64,000 nucleotides of DNA from JAAYCI01 sp031549285 (GTDB taxonomy: Bacteria > Bacillota > Clostridia > Oscillospirales > Ruminococcaceae), in NCBI GenBank assembly GCA_031549285.1, contig JAVBPZ010000004.1, positions 1 through 64,000 of the forward strand, given 5' to 3'. Below the pieces are notes generated by a model that saw nothing but the letters and a program-made list of their open reading frames with translations, searched no databases and was not told the DNA's origin. A program made the translations under genes and the position numbers. Below are positions 14,820 to 24,032 of this stretch, in pieces (position 1 is the stretch's first letter; each line of letters opens with the position of its first letter).

Positions 14820-16047
14820 AATATATGTTGAAGATTTAATCATTGAAAAGTTTGACCCGGTACTTGAGGATATACTTGACCACGGTCACACGCACTATAC
14901 ATTTCCCGGCGGGCGTGGTGGCACAAAGTCAAGTTTTATTGGCCGCATTATCCCGCTGCTGATTACCCAAAACCCCGACGCCCACGCTGTGATATTTCGC
15001 CGGTACGCAAATACAATGCGCGACAGCGTTTATGCTGAAATTATTACAGGTATAGCTTCCCTGGAATTGGGGGCGTTGTTTAAGTGCACTGTATCCCCTA
15101 TGGAAATTACGTATAAGCCAACAAGCCAAAAGATAATGTTTCGTGGATATGATGAGCCTGAAAAGATAAAATCAATCAAAGTTCAATTTGGCTATATTGC
15201 TATTACGTGGTGGGAAGAGTTAGATCAATATCCTGGACGGGAAGCCGTTGACACCGGCCTGCGCTCTACAATGCGCGGCGGCGATTTATTTTGGAACTTT
15301 GAAAGTTTTAACCCGCCAATTACAGCTGCCAACTGGGCGAACAAAGATGTTTTAATAGAGCGCCCCGACAGGTTGGTTGTGCGAACCACATATCTTGACG
15401 TACCGCCCGAATGGCTTGGAACGCAATTTATTGTAGAGGCGGAACACCTTAGACAGATTAACCCAAAAAGCTACCAGCACGTATATATGGGTGAAGCCGT
15501 TGGCACTGGCGGAATGGTATTCGATAATGTCATCACCCGCGAGATAACCGACGAAGAGATAAAAGAATTTGACCGCATCTATCACGGCGTGGACTTCGGC
15601 TACTTCCCTGACCCATGGGCATATATCAAATGCTCATATCAGCCAGGGCAGGGCCGTTTGTTTATATTCGGCGAACGCAAGGCCGTAAGAGCGAAGAACC
15701 GGCAGACGGGCGATATCTTGTTTGAGGAAGTACCGCGCGGTGAGGAAATCATTTGCGACAGCGCGGAGCCAAAGTCGATAGCTGACTACATTGAATACGG
15801 CTTGAACGCTGTTCGCACCGAGAAGAAACCCGGTAGCGTGGACTATTCCATGAAGTGGCTGCAAAGCCTGAAGGAAATTATCATCGACCCCGAACGATGC
15901 CCCGCATCCACGGAGGAGTTTTTGACATATGAGTACGAACGAGACAAGGACGGGGAGATTGTGACGGGATACCCCGACAAGAACAATCATTTTATCGACG
16001 GAACCCGGTATGCACTCAATCGTATTTGGACACGACGGGGCCAATAA
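14812..16047 (+). CDS. terL: Terminase large subunit (PBSX/Terminase_3 type)
   Basis: 411 aa. ATPase motifs: GGRGGTKSS (33-41) as Walker A and YIAITWWEELDQ (around 128-139) as Walker B with catalytic Glu. The nuclease domain shows GVDFG (Asp261) and later ICDSAEP and DGTRYAL. It should power DNA packaging and cut concatemers. Overlaps terS by 8 bases; the portal gene follows after 19 bases. Confidence 0.95.
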   Translation: MPEIYVEDLIIEKFDPVLEDILDHGHTHYTFPGGRGGTKSSFIGRIIPLLITQNPDAHAVIFRRYANTMRDSVYAEIITGIASLELGALFKCTVSPMEITYKPTSQKIMFRGYDEPEKIKSIKVQFGYIAITWWEELDQYPGREAVDTGLRSTMRGGDLFWNFESFNPPITAANWANKDVLIERPDRLVVRTTYLDVPPEWLGTQFIVEAEHLRQINPKSYQHVYMGEAVGTGGMVFDNVITREITDEEIKEFDRIYHGVDFGYFPDPWAYIKCSYQPGQGRLFIFGERKAVRAKNRQTGDILFEEVPRGEEIICDSAEPKSIADYIEYGLNAVRTEKKPGSVDYSMKWLQSLKEIIIDPERCPASTEEFLTYEYERDKDGEIVTGYPDKNNHFIDGTRYALNRIWTRRGQ

Positions 16048-16066
16048 TAACAGTAGGCGGTGAAAC

Positions 16067-17452
16067 ATGCTCGGAAACTTAATAGCCAAGGTAGTGGAGT
16101 TGTTTCGCAACCTGTTTGGCGTAAAGCCACAGACCACGAAGCTGGATATTGCGGAGAATACCAAGTTTGTCGCTGCCTACGAGGATATCAGCGACTACAA
16201 CCTGACCGTGACCGTGGCAAACAAGCTGGCCGACCTTGTGGCATCCGATTGTTCCGTACAGGTGACCGGCGGCACGAAAGAGACGCAGAATGACGCTGGT
16301 CGGACGATTGAGGAAACTGTAAGTAACCCGCGCTCTAAATACATCGACGCGGCCATGCAGAAGTTGGCTGACCGACTCAAGTTGATTTGCGTGCGCGTGT
16401 TCGGGATGGGTGGGGTAGTCATCAAGCCCTGGATATACAAAGACCAGATTTACCCTGACGTTATCTCGCAGGGCCTTTTTATCGACGTGGAGCGCCAAGG
16501 AGAGATTATGACCGGGGCCGGGTTCATTGCAGAGCAAAAGACGCTGGATGATGTGAATTATCTACGGCTGGAATATCATCACTTGGGGGACGACGGCACC
16601 TACACCATTGAGCAGAAAGCAACCAAAGACGGCAGTAAGATAGATATTGACAAGGTGCCCGGATGGGAAATGTATGCAACCACATTCCCCATGACCATCA
16701 CTGGCGTGGAAAAGATGCTGTTTGCATTTGTGAAATGCCCCACAGACAGCCGCAAGGGTTCTGATAATACTTATGGCGTACCAGTGACCTACGGCAGCGA
16801 GAAGCTTGTGCATGAGATTGTTGAACTGATGAACATGATGCACAAAGAGTATTTGAACAAAGAGGCGTTTATCGGGGCGGATTACACGCTGTTTTACAAC
16901 GAGGATGGAAAACAGTCTTTGCCGGACAGCGGGCTTTATAAGCTCATGCGGGCCAGCGGGGCCATTGACGAAAAGCCCCTGTGGGAAGTGTTCAGCCCTG
17001 ATATCCGCACTCAATCCTACATCGACGCCATCAACTACAAGATGGGCCTGCTGGAAAAGGCCATCGGCGTGAACGCCGGGGTATTGACCGACCTTGAGAC
17101 GGCCACGGCCACGGCAACGGCCATCAAGCGCAGCACTTATGACACCTTTTCCCTCGTAGACTCTATACGCAAGAACATCGAAATCGCATTTGACCAGTAC
17201 GCCTATGCTTGTGATGTGTATGCAAATGCTTTCGGACTGGCTCCGGCTGGTGAGTGGGAAACCCTGTACGACTGGGATTACTCCTTCTTGGAGGACACAG
17301 CCCAAACCTTCGGGCAAAAGATGCAGCTTGTATCACAAGGGCTGCTGCCGCCTGAATACATAATTGCCTACGAAGAGGACGTTTCGCTTGAAAAGGCCCG
17401 CCAGATGATGCCTGTGGCAGCCGAAATGGCAGATGAGGGGGATGAGGTATGA
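16067..17452 (+). CDS. Portal protein (SPP1 gp6-like)
   Basis: 461 aa. The N-terminal NLFGVKP and VTVANKLADLVASD, the central VKCPTDSRKGSDNTYGVPVT and the ATATATAIKRSTYDTF segment match SPP1-type portal proteins, which form the dodecameric gate at one head vertex. Follows terL, as usual. The stop overlaps the next ATG. Confidence 0.92.
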   Translation: MLGNLIAKVVELFRNLFGVKPQTTKLDIAENTKFVAAYEDISDYNLTVTVANKLADLVASDCSVQVTGGTKETQNDAGRTIEETVSNPRSKYIDAAMQKLADRLKLICVRVFGMGGVVIKPWIYKDQIYPDVISQGLFIDVERQGEIMTGAGFIAEQKTLDDVNYLRLEYHHLGDDGTYTIEQKATKDGSKIDIDKVPGWEMYATTFPMTITGVEKMLFAFVKCPTDSRKGSDNTYGVPVTYGSEKLVHEIVELMNMMHKEYLNKEAFIGADYTLFYNEDGKQSLPDSGLYKLMRASGAIDEKPLWEVFSPDIRTQSYIDAINYKMGLLEKAIGVNAGVLTDLETATATATAIKRSTYDTFSLVDSIRKNIEIAFDQYAYACDVYANAFGLAPAGEWETLYDWDYSFLEDTAQTFGQKMQLVSQGLLPPEYIIAYEEDVSLEKARQMMPVAAEMADEGDEV

Positions 17453-17865
17453 GCCAAATTCTATTGATTGTTTTGGGCGCAGTCGCGTGGCAGTTTATTA
17501 CATTCCTGGTGTGCATCCTAACCGGCCAGAAAGAAGAAGCGACCATAGCCGTGGGGATGGGGGTTATTGGAGCTGTTACGTGGCTAATTTTGAATGCTGT
17601 CAAAAATATGCGCAATGCTGTTCTCCGCCTTACGACAAGCGCGTTTGTCATTAAAAAAAGCGACGGTTCAATTATTGGCGACCATGTGAGAGTGAGAAAG
17701 CATGATATAAAAAAATACTACTGTGAGGGAGAAAACCAATATTATTTATTGCCAAGCAAATGGCGCCCGTCAAGCTGTATGAGCATTCGCAGAATTCGTA
17801 AAAATGGATGGCTTGACCAAGCGTGGGTTGATAATAATCTCCTAAAGCGGCGCGACCAATGCTAA
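17449..17865 (+). CDS. Small membrane protein between portal and MuF genes (138 aa)
   Basis: Two predicted helices at the N-terminus (LIVLGAVAWQFITFLVCIL; ATIAVGMGVIGAVTWLIL) followed by a basic cytosolic domain. More AT-rich than the portal gene. Overlaps genes on both sides (ATGA at the start, 7 bases at the end). Proteins of this kind sit in this position in several Firmicutes phages; role unknown. Confidence 0.7.
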   Translation: MSQILLIVLGAVAWQFITFLVCILTGQKEEATIAVGMGVIGAVTWLILNAVKNMRNAVLRLTTSAFVIKKSDGSIIGDHVRVRKHDIKKYYCEGENQYYLLPSKWRPSSCMSIRRIRKNGWLDQAWVDNNLLKRRDQC

Positions 17866-19391
17866 CCGCCGACGAAATCCAAGCACTGCGCGACCTCTCC
17901 GTGCAGATTGCCGCCCCCATCAACAAATTCATCATCGAGGACATCAGCGAACGCATAGCCGCCACGGCCCGCTTCGGCCAAGCCGCATTCGATGGCGTGG
18001 GGCAGATGAAATTCACCGCCACCGCCGACTACATGGCTTACCGCGCCCAAACCCTCGGCATGGACTGGAAAACCATCCGCAAAGAGGTTGCAAAGCGCGT
18101 GGGGATATCAGAGCGTGAGGTGGATAGGCTGTATGAGACTGCCGCCCAGCGCACCTATATGGATGACCTACGCCGCATTCCCGGCGATTGGCCGGACTTC
18201 ACCCAAAATCCCGTGGTGCAAAACATCACGCGAGCTTACAAGGACAAGGCAACGGCTGACCTTATAAATGTGACCCGGAGCATGGGCCTAGTGGACACGA
18301 TGGGCCGAGAGCTTCCATTGAAAGAATTTTACAGCCAAACAATGGATAACGTCTTTTACAACGTCTCGTTCGGCACCATGGACGCGCACACGGCTGTGAG
18401 AACTGCCTGCAAGGCTTTGGCGGAGAAGGGCATAACCTCTATCGGCTACCAGAGCGGCCAGAAAACCAGCCTTGAGGCGGCCGTGAGGCGCAATGTGATG
18501 GGTGGGCTGGGGCTGATGGTGGAGCAGATAAGCGACTACAACCATGAGCAATTGGGGGCGAACGGCTGGGAAATGTCTGCGCACGCCATGAGCGCCCCTG
18601 ACCATGAACCCTATCAGGGAAAGCAATATACTGATGCCGAGTGGATAAGGTTAAACGGCAAACCGCCCTTACCGGGACACCCCGCGAACGAGCCAGAAGT
18701 TCTGGGCATATTAAAGCGCCGCGTCGGCACCCTGAATTGTGGGCATAATGCCTTCCCCGTCGTTATCGGCGTGAACCTTCCGCAATATACCGATGAGCAG
18801 CTTGCCGCGATGAAAGAAGCTAATAAAAATGGCACAACCATCGACGGCAAACACTACTCACTATACGAGGCCACACAGAAACAAAGGGGAATGGAGCGCA
18901 GCATACGGTACTGGAAGCGTGAAAACACTGCAGCACAGGCTTCTAGTGATAAGGAGTATGCATTAACCACACAAGCTCGCCTAATGAATAACCGGCGTCG
19001 TTATCATGAGTTCAGCAATGAGGCTGGGTTGGACACACAGGCCGAGAGATTATATAAGGTGGGCTTTAAATGGGATAAGGCCTCAGGGATAAGCACTTTC
19101 ACCGCCTTAAAGGGCGTGAAAACTCCCAATGGCATTACCATTGACAATATATCAGGGCACTTTGTGGAACGCGCGTTAAAACGGGGCATAACAAGTGGCT
19201 CAGATATTCGGGATGCATTGAAAAACCCATTGAAAATTGGTACAATAAGGGCAGATGAAAACGGCAATAGCCAGCGGTTTATCGGGGAATTTGCTACCGT
19301 GAATGTAAACCCCGACATTGGAAAACTGATAACTGCGTGGCAGACAAGTTCAAAGCTAGTAAAGAAGCTAAAGGGAGGCGGGAATAAATGA
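17859..19391 (+). CDS. MuF-type minor capsid protein with C-terminal BECR-like toxin domain
   Basis: 510 aa. The first ~330 residues are a minor capsid protein of the MuF class (IAAPINKFIIEDISERI; GWEMSAHAMSAPDHEPYQGKQ; LNCGHNAFPVVIG). From about residue 400 a separate domain starts: ISGHFVERALKRGITSGSDI, ALKNPLKIG, SQRFIGEFATVNVNPDIGK and LITAWQT. This is the pattern of phage BECR (barnase-EndoU-ColicinE5/D-RelE) nuclease domains, with candidate catalytic His, Arg and Thr. MuF-fused polymorphic toxins carried in temperate phage capsids are a described class. The next gene is a likely immunity protein. Confidence 0.8.
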   Translation: MLTADEIQALRDLSVQIAAPINKFIIEDISERIAATARFGQAAFDGVGQMKFTATADYMAYRAQTLGMDWKTIRKEVAKRVGISEREVDRLYETAAQRTYMDDLRRIPGDWPDFTQNPVVQNITRAYKDKATADLINVTRSMGLVDTMGRELPLKEFYSQTMDNVFYNVSFGTMDAHTAVRTACKALAEKGITSIGYQSGQKTSLEAAVRRNVMGGLGLMVEQISDYNHEQLGANGWEMSAHAMSAPDHEPYQGKQYTDAEWIRLNGKPPLPGHPANEPEVLGILKRRVGTLNCGHNAFPVVIGVNLPQYTDEQLAAMKEANKNGTTIDGKHYSLYEATQKQRGMERSIRYWKRENTAAQASSDKEYALTTQARLMNNRRRYHEFSNEAGLDTQAERLYKVGFKWDKASGISTFTALKGVKTPNGITIDNISGHFVERALKRGITSGSDIRDALKNPLKIGTIRADENGNSQRFIGEFATVNVNPDIGKLITAWQTSSKLVKKLKGGGNK

Positions 19392-19597
19392 TTAACTGGG
19401 ATAAATACCAGGAAAAGGCATTATCAGAAGCACACCTACCCATTGATTTCCGCGCGAGCCTTTCTGATGATGAACTTGAACAACTATACGAGGCCATGCA
19501 GGATTTAGTGGAAGAAAACGGATTTATTGATTTCTGGGAAGACATTTTAACTAAGGTATCGGACGAAATGACCGATAGAGGACTATTTAAACGCTGA
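19388..19597 (+). CDS. Probable immunity protein for the MuF toxin (69 aa)
   Basis: Starts inside the stop of the toxin gene (ATGA) and is strongly acidic (SLSDDELEQLYEAMQDLVEE), helical and small, as expected for an immunity protein neutralising a basic nuclease domain. It interrupts the standard order portal-MuF-scaffold and is followed by a terminator. Function is inferred from position and composition; no family was recognised. Confidence 0.6.
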   Translation: MINWDKYQEKALSEAHLPIDFRASLSDDELEQLYEAMQDLVEENGFIDFWEDILTKVSDEMTDRGLFKR

Positions 19598-19615
19598 TTG
19601 CCAAACTAAATAACC

Positions 19616-19648
19616 AAGCATCTTATCTTTGGATAGGGTGCTTTTTTA
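19616..19648 (+). terminator. Terminator after the toxin/immunity pair
   Basis: AGCATCTTATC-TTTG-GATAGGGTGCT with one mismatch, then six T. It separates the packaging/toxin genes from the scaffold and capsid genes. A 6-bp dyad ATGACC-GACG-GGTCAT follows at 19661-19676; no clear new promoter was found, so read-through is likely. Confidence 0.85.
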
Positions 19649-19720
19649 TTACCCTTAATTATGACCGACGGGTCATTAAACACGGCGCTGACGAGCAGAA
19701 ACGGCAGAAAGGACTAAATC

Positions 19721-20341
19721 ATGGAAGAAAATGTACAAACCACTCAAAACGGTGTGACGGAGCCTACCGCAGAAGCTCCGGCCAATACGCAGCCACCGGC
19801 GGCACCCGCAGAAGCGGCACAGGTGGACATTGCCAAACTGGAACAGATTGTGCAAGAGCGTCTGGAAAAGAGCGGCGAGAAGATATTCAGGGAAATGCTG
19901 GAAAAGAAGAACCTGGATACAGACACGGTAAACCAAATGACCGCCGAGTGGAGATCTAAACAGCAGACACCAGAACAGGCCATGCAGGAATTGCAGGGCA
20001 AGCTATCCGCATCGGAAACCAAATACACTGCGCTGGAGCAAAAGTTTCTCGCTGTTGGCAAAGGTATTCCGGCGGACAAGGCAGATGATTATATCGCCCT
20101 TGCCAATGCCCGCATGATTGATGGCGTGACGTTTGAGGACGCTTTGAGCAAAGCCCTTGAGACGTTCCCCATCAACAAGCCCAAAAACGAAGTGATTTTG
20201 CCGCCGAGCGGCCCAGTTGATGTGCCTACGAAGGAAGTGGAGTACAAAACCAAACTGGCCGAAGCGCGCGAAAAGAAAGACAACTTTGCCGCTATCAAAA
20301 TCAAACAAGAGGCGGCGCGAGAAGGAATTATTCTTAATTAG
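19721..20341 (+). CDS. Capsid scaffolding protein
   Basis: 206 aa. Pro/Ala/Glu-rich disordered N-terminus, a long central coiled coil (AKLEQIVQERLEKSGEKIF; ELQGKLSASETKYTALEQKF) and a basic helical C-terminus. This and the position directly before the major capsid gene are typical of DUF4355-like phage scaffolds. No protease domain. RBS AAAGGA. Confidence 0.85.
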   Translation: MEENVQTTQNGVTEPTAEAPANTQPPAAPAEAAQVDIAKLEQIVQERLEKSGEKIFREMLEKKNLDTDTVNQMTAEWRSKQQTPEQAMQELQGKLSASETKYTALEQKFLAVGKGIPADKADDYIALANARMIDGVTFEDALSKALETFPINKPKNEVILPPSGPVDVPTKEVEYKTKLAEAREKKDNFAAIKIKQEAAREGIILN

Positions 20342-20352
20342 GAGGATTAACA

Positions 20353-21318
20353 ATGTCTCAAGTAACTGGTATGGGCACGACTTCCAATCTGCCCAACTAT
20401 GCAGGTGATTTGTTCACCGCAGATGCCGAGAATACCCCACTGCTGTCCATGGTGGGCGGCATGACCGGCGGCATGCAGACCGAAAACTACGAGTTTCCCA
20501 CGGCGGTACTGTACGATTATCCTGCCCCGACCCAGCCGTCCATTTCCGAGACCGCCAGCGTGACAGCCCCGGCAGGCTCTGAACTGGCTCGTTCGCAGGA
20601 AAAGAATGTGGCGCAGATTCACCAGGATGTGGTGGAGATCACCTACGCCAAGCAGTCCAACAGCGGGCGCATGAGTGGCTTGAACACCGCCGGGCAGACG
20701 CCCAATCCCGCCGATGAAAAAGCATGGCAGATTCAGAAAAAGCTTGTAAAGATCGCCCGAGACATCGAGTACAGTTTTATTCAGGGTGTCTATGCTAACA
20801 GCGGTGGCGATTCCAGCGTGGCCAATAAGACGCGCGGCATGATTGAACTGTGCGCGGCGGGTAATACCATTGCGGCGGCTGGCGGGCAGCTGAACAAGGC
20901 CATGATTGACAACCTGCTTCGCATGATGGCCACCAACGGTGCCTACTTCAACAACATGGTTATCTTTGCGCCGGCCTACCAGAAGCAGATGATTACCAAC
21001 GCGTACAACCTCGTTTCGGGCTACAACCTGCCCGCGACCCGGAGTGTTGGTGGCCTGAACATCTCCAGCATCGAAACCGACTTTGCCACTGCTGGCATTG
21101 TGTGGGATCGGTTTATGCCGGACGATACCTTGCTGGTAGCCGATCTAGCTCATATCGCGCCCGTGTTCCAGCCCGTACCGGGTAAGGGCAACTTCTTTGA
21201 GGAAGATTTGGCGAAGCAGGGCGCTGCTGACCGCATCCAGATTTATGGCCAGATCGGTTTGGCTCACGGCCCTGCGTTTCTGCATGGCACCATTACCGGG
21301 CTTGCTACAGCGCCGTAA
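20353..21318 (+). CDS. Major capsid protein (SU10-like, HK97 fold)
   Basis: 321 aa. NLPNYAGDLFTADAENTPLLSMVGG at the N-terminus (quoted in part), EITYAKQSNSGRMSGLNTAGQ in the middle and AHIAPVFQPVPGKGNFFEED near the end match the SU10/DUF5309-type major capsid family. Strong RBS (AGGAGG) and codon choice suit high expression. Should form the icosahedral shell with the upstream scaffold. Confidence 0.88.
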   Translation: MSQVTGMGTTSNLPNYAGDLFTADAENTPLLSMVGGMTGGMQTENYEFPTAVLYDYPAPTQPSISETASVTAPAGSELARSQEKNVAQIHQDVVEITYAKQSNSGRMSGLNTAGQTPNPADEKAWQIQKKLVKIARDIEYSFIQGVYANSGGDSSVANKTRGMIELCAAGNTIAAAGGQLNKAMIDNLLRMMATNGAYFNNMVIFAPAYQKQMITNAYNLVSGYNLPATRSVGGLNISSIETDFATAGIVWDRFMPDDTLLVADLAHIAPVFQPVPGKGNFFEEDLAKQGAADRIQIYGQIGLAHGPAFLHGTITGLATAP

Positions 21319-21329
21319 GGAGGTAGCCA

Positions 21330-21512
21330 GTGTATAAAGCAAAAGGAACCGGCATGGTATGGGACAACGAGAAGAACGTACCGCTCTGCGAGTTTAAGGG
21401 CGGCGTGTTTGAGACAGAGGACAAAAAGGTTGCTGATAAGCTCGAAAGAATGGGCTATGAAGTGACCGGCGAATCCATAGCCAAGAAAAAACCCGCTGCG
21501 AAGGGAGAATAA
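21330..21512 (+). CDS. Small head-associated protein (60 aa)
   Basis: GTG start behind AAGGAGG. MYKAKGTGMVWDNEKNVPLC plus a KVADKLERMGYEV segment and a Lys/Ala-rich tail. Small genes after the capsid gene often encode decoration or head-stabilising proteins; this one has no firm assignment. Confidence 0.6.
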   Translation: MYKAKGTGMVWDNEKNVPLCEFKGGVFETEDKKVADKLERMGYEVTGESIAKKKPAAKGE

Positions 21513-21513
21513 T

Positions 21514-21699
21514 ATGTACGAAGTAATCCACTACTTCCCCGACAAAGAGCACCGGTACAACTACAAGGTGGGCGACGCATACCCGGCGGAAGGTCTCAAA
21601 ACCACACCGGAACGTGTCGCCTTTCTGATGGGCGATAAAAACGCCATTGGCGTACCGCTGCTGAAAAAGGTTGAGGGAAAACCGCAAAAACCCGAATAA
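21514..21699 (+). CDS. Hypothetical head-module protein (61 aa)
   Basis: Starts one base after the preceding stop. MYEVIHYFPDKEHRYNYKVG resembles small proteins encoded between capsid and connector genes in Firmicutes phages (HYFPDKEHxYxVGD-type start). Lys/Pro-rich C-terminus. Role unknown. Confidence 0.6.
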   Translation: MYEVIHYFPDKEHRYNYKVGDAYPAEGLKTTPERVAFLMGDKNAIGVPLLKKVEGKPQKPE

Positions 21700-21712
21700 A
21701 GGAGGTCTGCGC

Positions 21713-22123
21713 ATGTCAGCGCCCAGTTATGAGTTTTACGTGGAGAGTTATCACCATGGCCGCGATGTCGGCATACCCGAAGACGATTGGGCGGATATTT
21801 CTGCGCAGGCCGACGATGAGGTCGCTTTTTTTGAGCGTGTCTACACCGTAACCGACCCCACCGAGGACGGAACCGGGCGAGACGGGGCGGTGTGCGCCGT
21901 TGCCGACCAAATGTACACCTATGAGGTAATCGCTTCAAGCGAACTATCCGTCAACCCTGACGGCACTATGGCCTCCACTAGCGTGTCTATTGGCAGCGTG
22001 AGCACATCGGCTAAGTCGCCCAATACCGCAAATTTGGGGCTGGATATGAGCGAATCGGGACAGGCAAAAACCTATCTTGCGCTTATCTCCAAATATCTGG
22101 ATGTGTACCGGGGGATGAGCTGA
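21713..22123 (+). CDS. Probable head-tail connector protein
   Basis: 136 aa from ATG 21713 (GGAGG upstream). Acidic N-terminal half (GIPEDDWADISAQADDEVAFFERVY) and a helical C-terminus (ESGQAKTYLALISKYLDVYRG). Position, size and helical content fit an adaptor protein that docks under the portal. Assignment is mainly positional. Confidence 0.6.
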   Translation: MSAPSYEFYVESYHHGRDVGIPEDDWADISAQADDEVAFFERVYTVTDPTEDGTGRDGAVCAVADQMYTYEVIASSELSVNPDGTMASTSVSIGSVSTSAKSPNTANLGLDMSESGQAKTYLALISKYLDVYRGMS

Positions 22124-22575
22124 TGATTATAAAACCCCGCCCGTTCCCCAACCATCCTGATTACGGCGCTGCGTGCAAACAGACCGTCACCCTCTACAAC
22201 AAAATTCCCTCAAAAAGCGAATGGTATAAGACGGTTTTCAACGCCAGCGCCTATTTGGAAAGCAAAAAAGTGTTCCAAGAGGGCCGCACCGGCGTGACCG
22301 CCTCGAACCCAGCATTGCTCGTGATACCGCAAAGCGCCGATGGGAAAGTTTATGTTGACCCCAAGGCTTATGATGCCCTGGCCGACAAAACCGGCTATTG
22401 GACGGTCCGCAACGGCGACAAGGCCTACCCCGGCACCGGCCCCGACATTGCCACTGCCACAGATTGGAGCAACCTCACATCTTCAAACTACCCCGGCGTG
22501 GTGACGATTGCATCGGTTGACCCCAAGCGGAATTTGGCGGGGGCGATTGTGCATGTGGAAGCGGGTGGTTCCTGA
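22123..22575 (+). CDS. Probable head-closure protein
   Basis: 150 aa. Beta-rich: VTLYNKIPSKSEWYKTVFN, ALLVIPQSADGKVYVDPKAY, GVVTIASVDPKRN. Head-closure (stopper) proteins with this strand pattern and a KxEWYxTVL-like segment lie between connector and tail-completion genes. Coupled to both neighbours through TGATG overlaps. Confidence 0.65.
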   Translation: MIIKPRPFPNHPDYGAACKQTVTLYNKIPSKSEWYKTVFNASAYLESKKVFQEGRTGVTASNPALLVIPQSADGKVYVDPKAYDALADKTGYWTVRNGDKAYPGTGPDIATATDWSNLTSSNYPGVVTIASVDPKRNLAGAIVHVEAGGS

Positions 22576-23021
22576 TGCCATTCAAAGTCGATGTGAAGCT
22601 TGATTTGCCGGGAGCCGACCAAGTTGTGAAAGACGTGGGGCTGGGGCCAAACGGCATGATTCAGAACTTCCACACGCTGAACGTGGCACGCCGGATGGAA
22701 AAGTATATGCCCATGGTATCTGGTGCGTTCATTAAAACCACTATGGCACACATCAACCTGCAGGACGCAACAATAACGTCTACGGGGCCGCAAGCAGCTT
22801 TTCTCTATCATGGGCTACTTATGTTGGGCGACGTGACCGGCAGCGCGTGGGCGGCTAAAGGCGAGACCAAGCATGTGACCGAAACCCCGCTTGAGTATAA
22901 CCAGGAAAAGAATGCACAGGCCGGGCCATACTGGGATAGGGCATTAATAGCCAAAGAAAGTGCCGTGCTGGTGAAAGAACTTCAAAACTACATTGATTAT
23001 CTTGCGAGGCAGAACAAATGA
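22575..23021 (+). CDS. Minor capsid/tail-completion protein (Minor_capsid_2-like)
   Basis: 148 aa. The segment FLYHGLLMLGD...GETKHVTETPLEYN with GPYWDRALIA is the signature of the phage minor-capsid family located before tail genes, similar in role to HK97 gp10. Overlaps genes on both sides. Confidence 0.75.
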   Translation: MPFKVDVKLDLPGADQVVKDVGLGPNGMIQNFHTLNVARRMEKYMPMVSGAFIKTTMAHINLQDATITSTGPQAAFLYHGLLMLGDVTGSAWAAKGETKHVTETPLEYNQEKNAQAGPYWDRALIAKESAVLVKELQNYIDYLARQNK

Positions 23022-23485
23022 ATGATATGGAACTGGCCCAAAAGTGGATTTCCGATTTGCGGGCATGGCTAGAAACCTTTGACGGTATGCCTCAGGGCGG
23101 TAGCTTTTACGTGGACTACACGCCCAATTGGGCTACCGTGGCGGGGCTGAACTCAAACGGGTTTAGTTACCAAAACGACACCCAAGACGTGACCGGGGCC
23201 GTGTCTGTGTCCGAGCAGTTGAACTTTGCGCTGTATGTCGTAAAACCAAAACCGCAAGATGTTGATGAAATGTCCACAGATAACGCCGTGTGGCTGCTGG
23301 CATTCCAGCATTGGGTCATGCGACAATCCCTTTTTGGCAAGGCCCCGAAGTTCGGCAACGACGAAACCGATATCGAGCGCATTCGCGCGCTGAACGGTAT
23401 GTTTTTACAAGAACCAGAAGACGGTTCCGGGAAATATGTAATCACCCTGGCCGTGCAATTCAAAGAAGCATTGGAGGCTGAATAA
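23018..23485 (+). CDS. Minor capsid/tail-terminator protein (Minor_capsid_3-like)
   Basis: 155 aa. The first half (SFYVDYTPNWATVAGLNSNG) and VVKPKPQDVDE, then AFQHWVMRQSLFGKAPKFGN, resemble the phage minor capsid 3/tail-terminator group. It lies directly before the major tail protein, consistent with capping the tail tube. Confidence 0.7.
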   Translation: MNDMELAQKWISDLRAWLETFDGMPQGGSFYVDYTPNWATVAGLNSNGFSYQNDTQDVTGAVSVSEQLNFALYVVKPKPQDVDEMSTDNAVWLLAFQHWVMRQSLFGKAPKFGNDETDIERIRALNGMFLQEPEDGSGKYVITLAVQFKEALEAE

Positions 23486-24021
23486 TGGCAACACCTGAAA
23501 TTCAAGGCACCGCTGGGGCGGAAATTCTTCGCAAGGCGCTGATCGCCGCCGTGGACGTATCCGGCACGACCGGGGAAACCGATTGGGCAACGGCGGTTTG
23601 GGAAATCCAAGGTTACAAGATCGAGGACTCCAGTATCGAACTGGACATTGATGAAGAGGACATCACCGATATCTTGGGTGACACCTACAACACCGTGAAC
23701 AGCGTCAAGTCCAGCCAGACCTTTGACCCGAACACGCTACGCGCTGGCGACAAGCTGAACGCCATCATGATCGACAACTACCGCATGAACGCCACTGAAA
23801 AGACGAGCGCATTTCGCGCCATTCAGGTGTGGGGCATGCTGGGCGAATCCGACACCGGCCCGTTCCCGGCCGACGTGTACATCCAGAGCACCTGCCGCCC
23901 GAACGGTATCGGTGGCTCTTCCCGCGTAGGCGCACCGTTCGACCTCAAATATGGCGGCAAGTGCATTCACGGCACCGTGGACAAACTGACCGCTGGGTTC
24001 ACATTTACACCCGCAGTATAA
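23485..24021 (+). CDS. Major tail (tube) protein
   Basis: 178 aa. EIQGYKIEDSSIELDIDEED, DITDILGDTYNTVNSVKSSQ and FDLKYGGKCIHGTVD give a beta-sandwich pattern typical of siphophage tube proteins. Position just before the two tail chaperone genes supports this. The ATG overlaps the previous stop by one base. Confidence 0.85.
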   Translation: MATPEIQGTAGAEILRKALIAAVDVSGTTGETDWATAVWEIQGYKIEDSSIELDIDEEDITDILGDTYNTVNSVKSSQTFDPNTLRAGDKLNAIMIDNYRMNATEKTSAFRAIQVWGMLGESDTGPFPADVYIQSTCRPNGIGGSSRVGAPFDLKYGGKCIHGTVDKLTAGFTFTPAV

Positions 24022-24032
24022 GGAGAAACAAA

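Noticed and set aside
16562..17317. 251-codon frame opposite the portal gene
   Set aside because: Antisense shadow with His/Gly-rich composition and no RBS.
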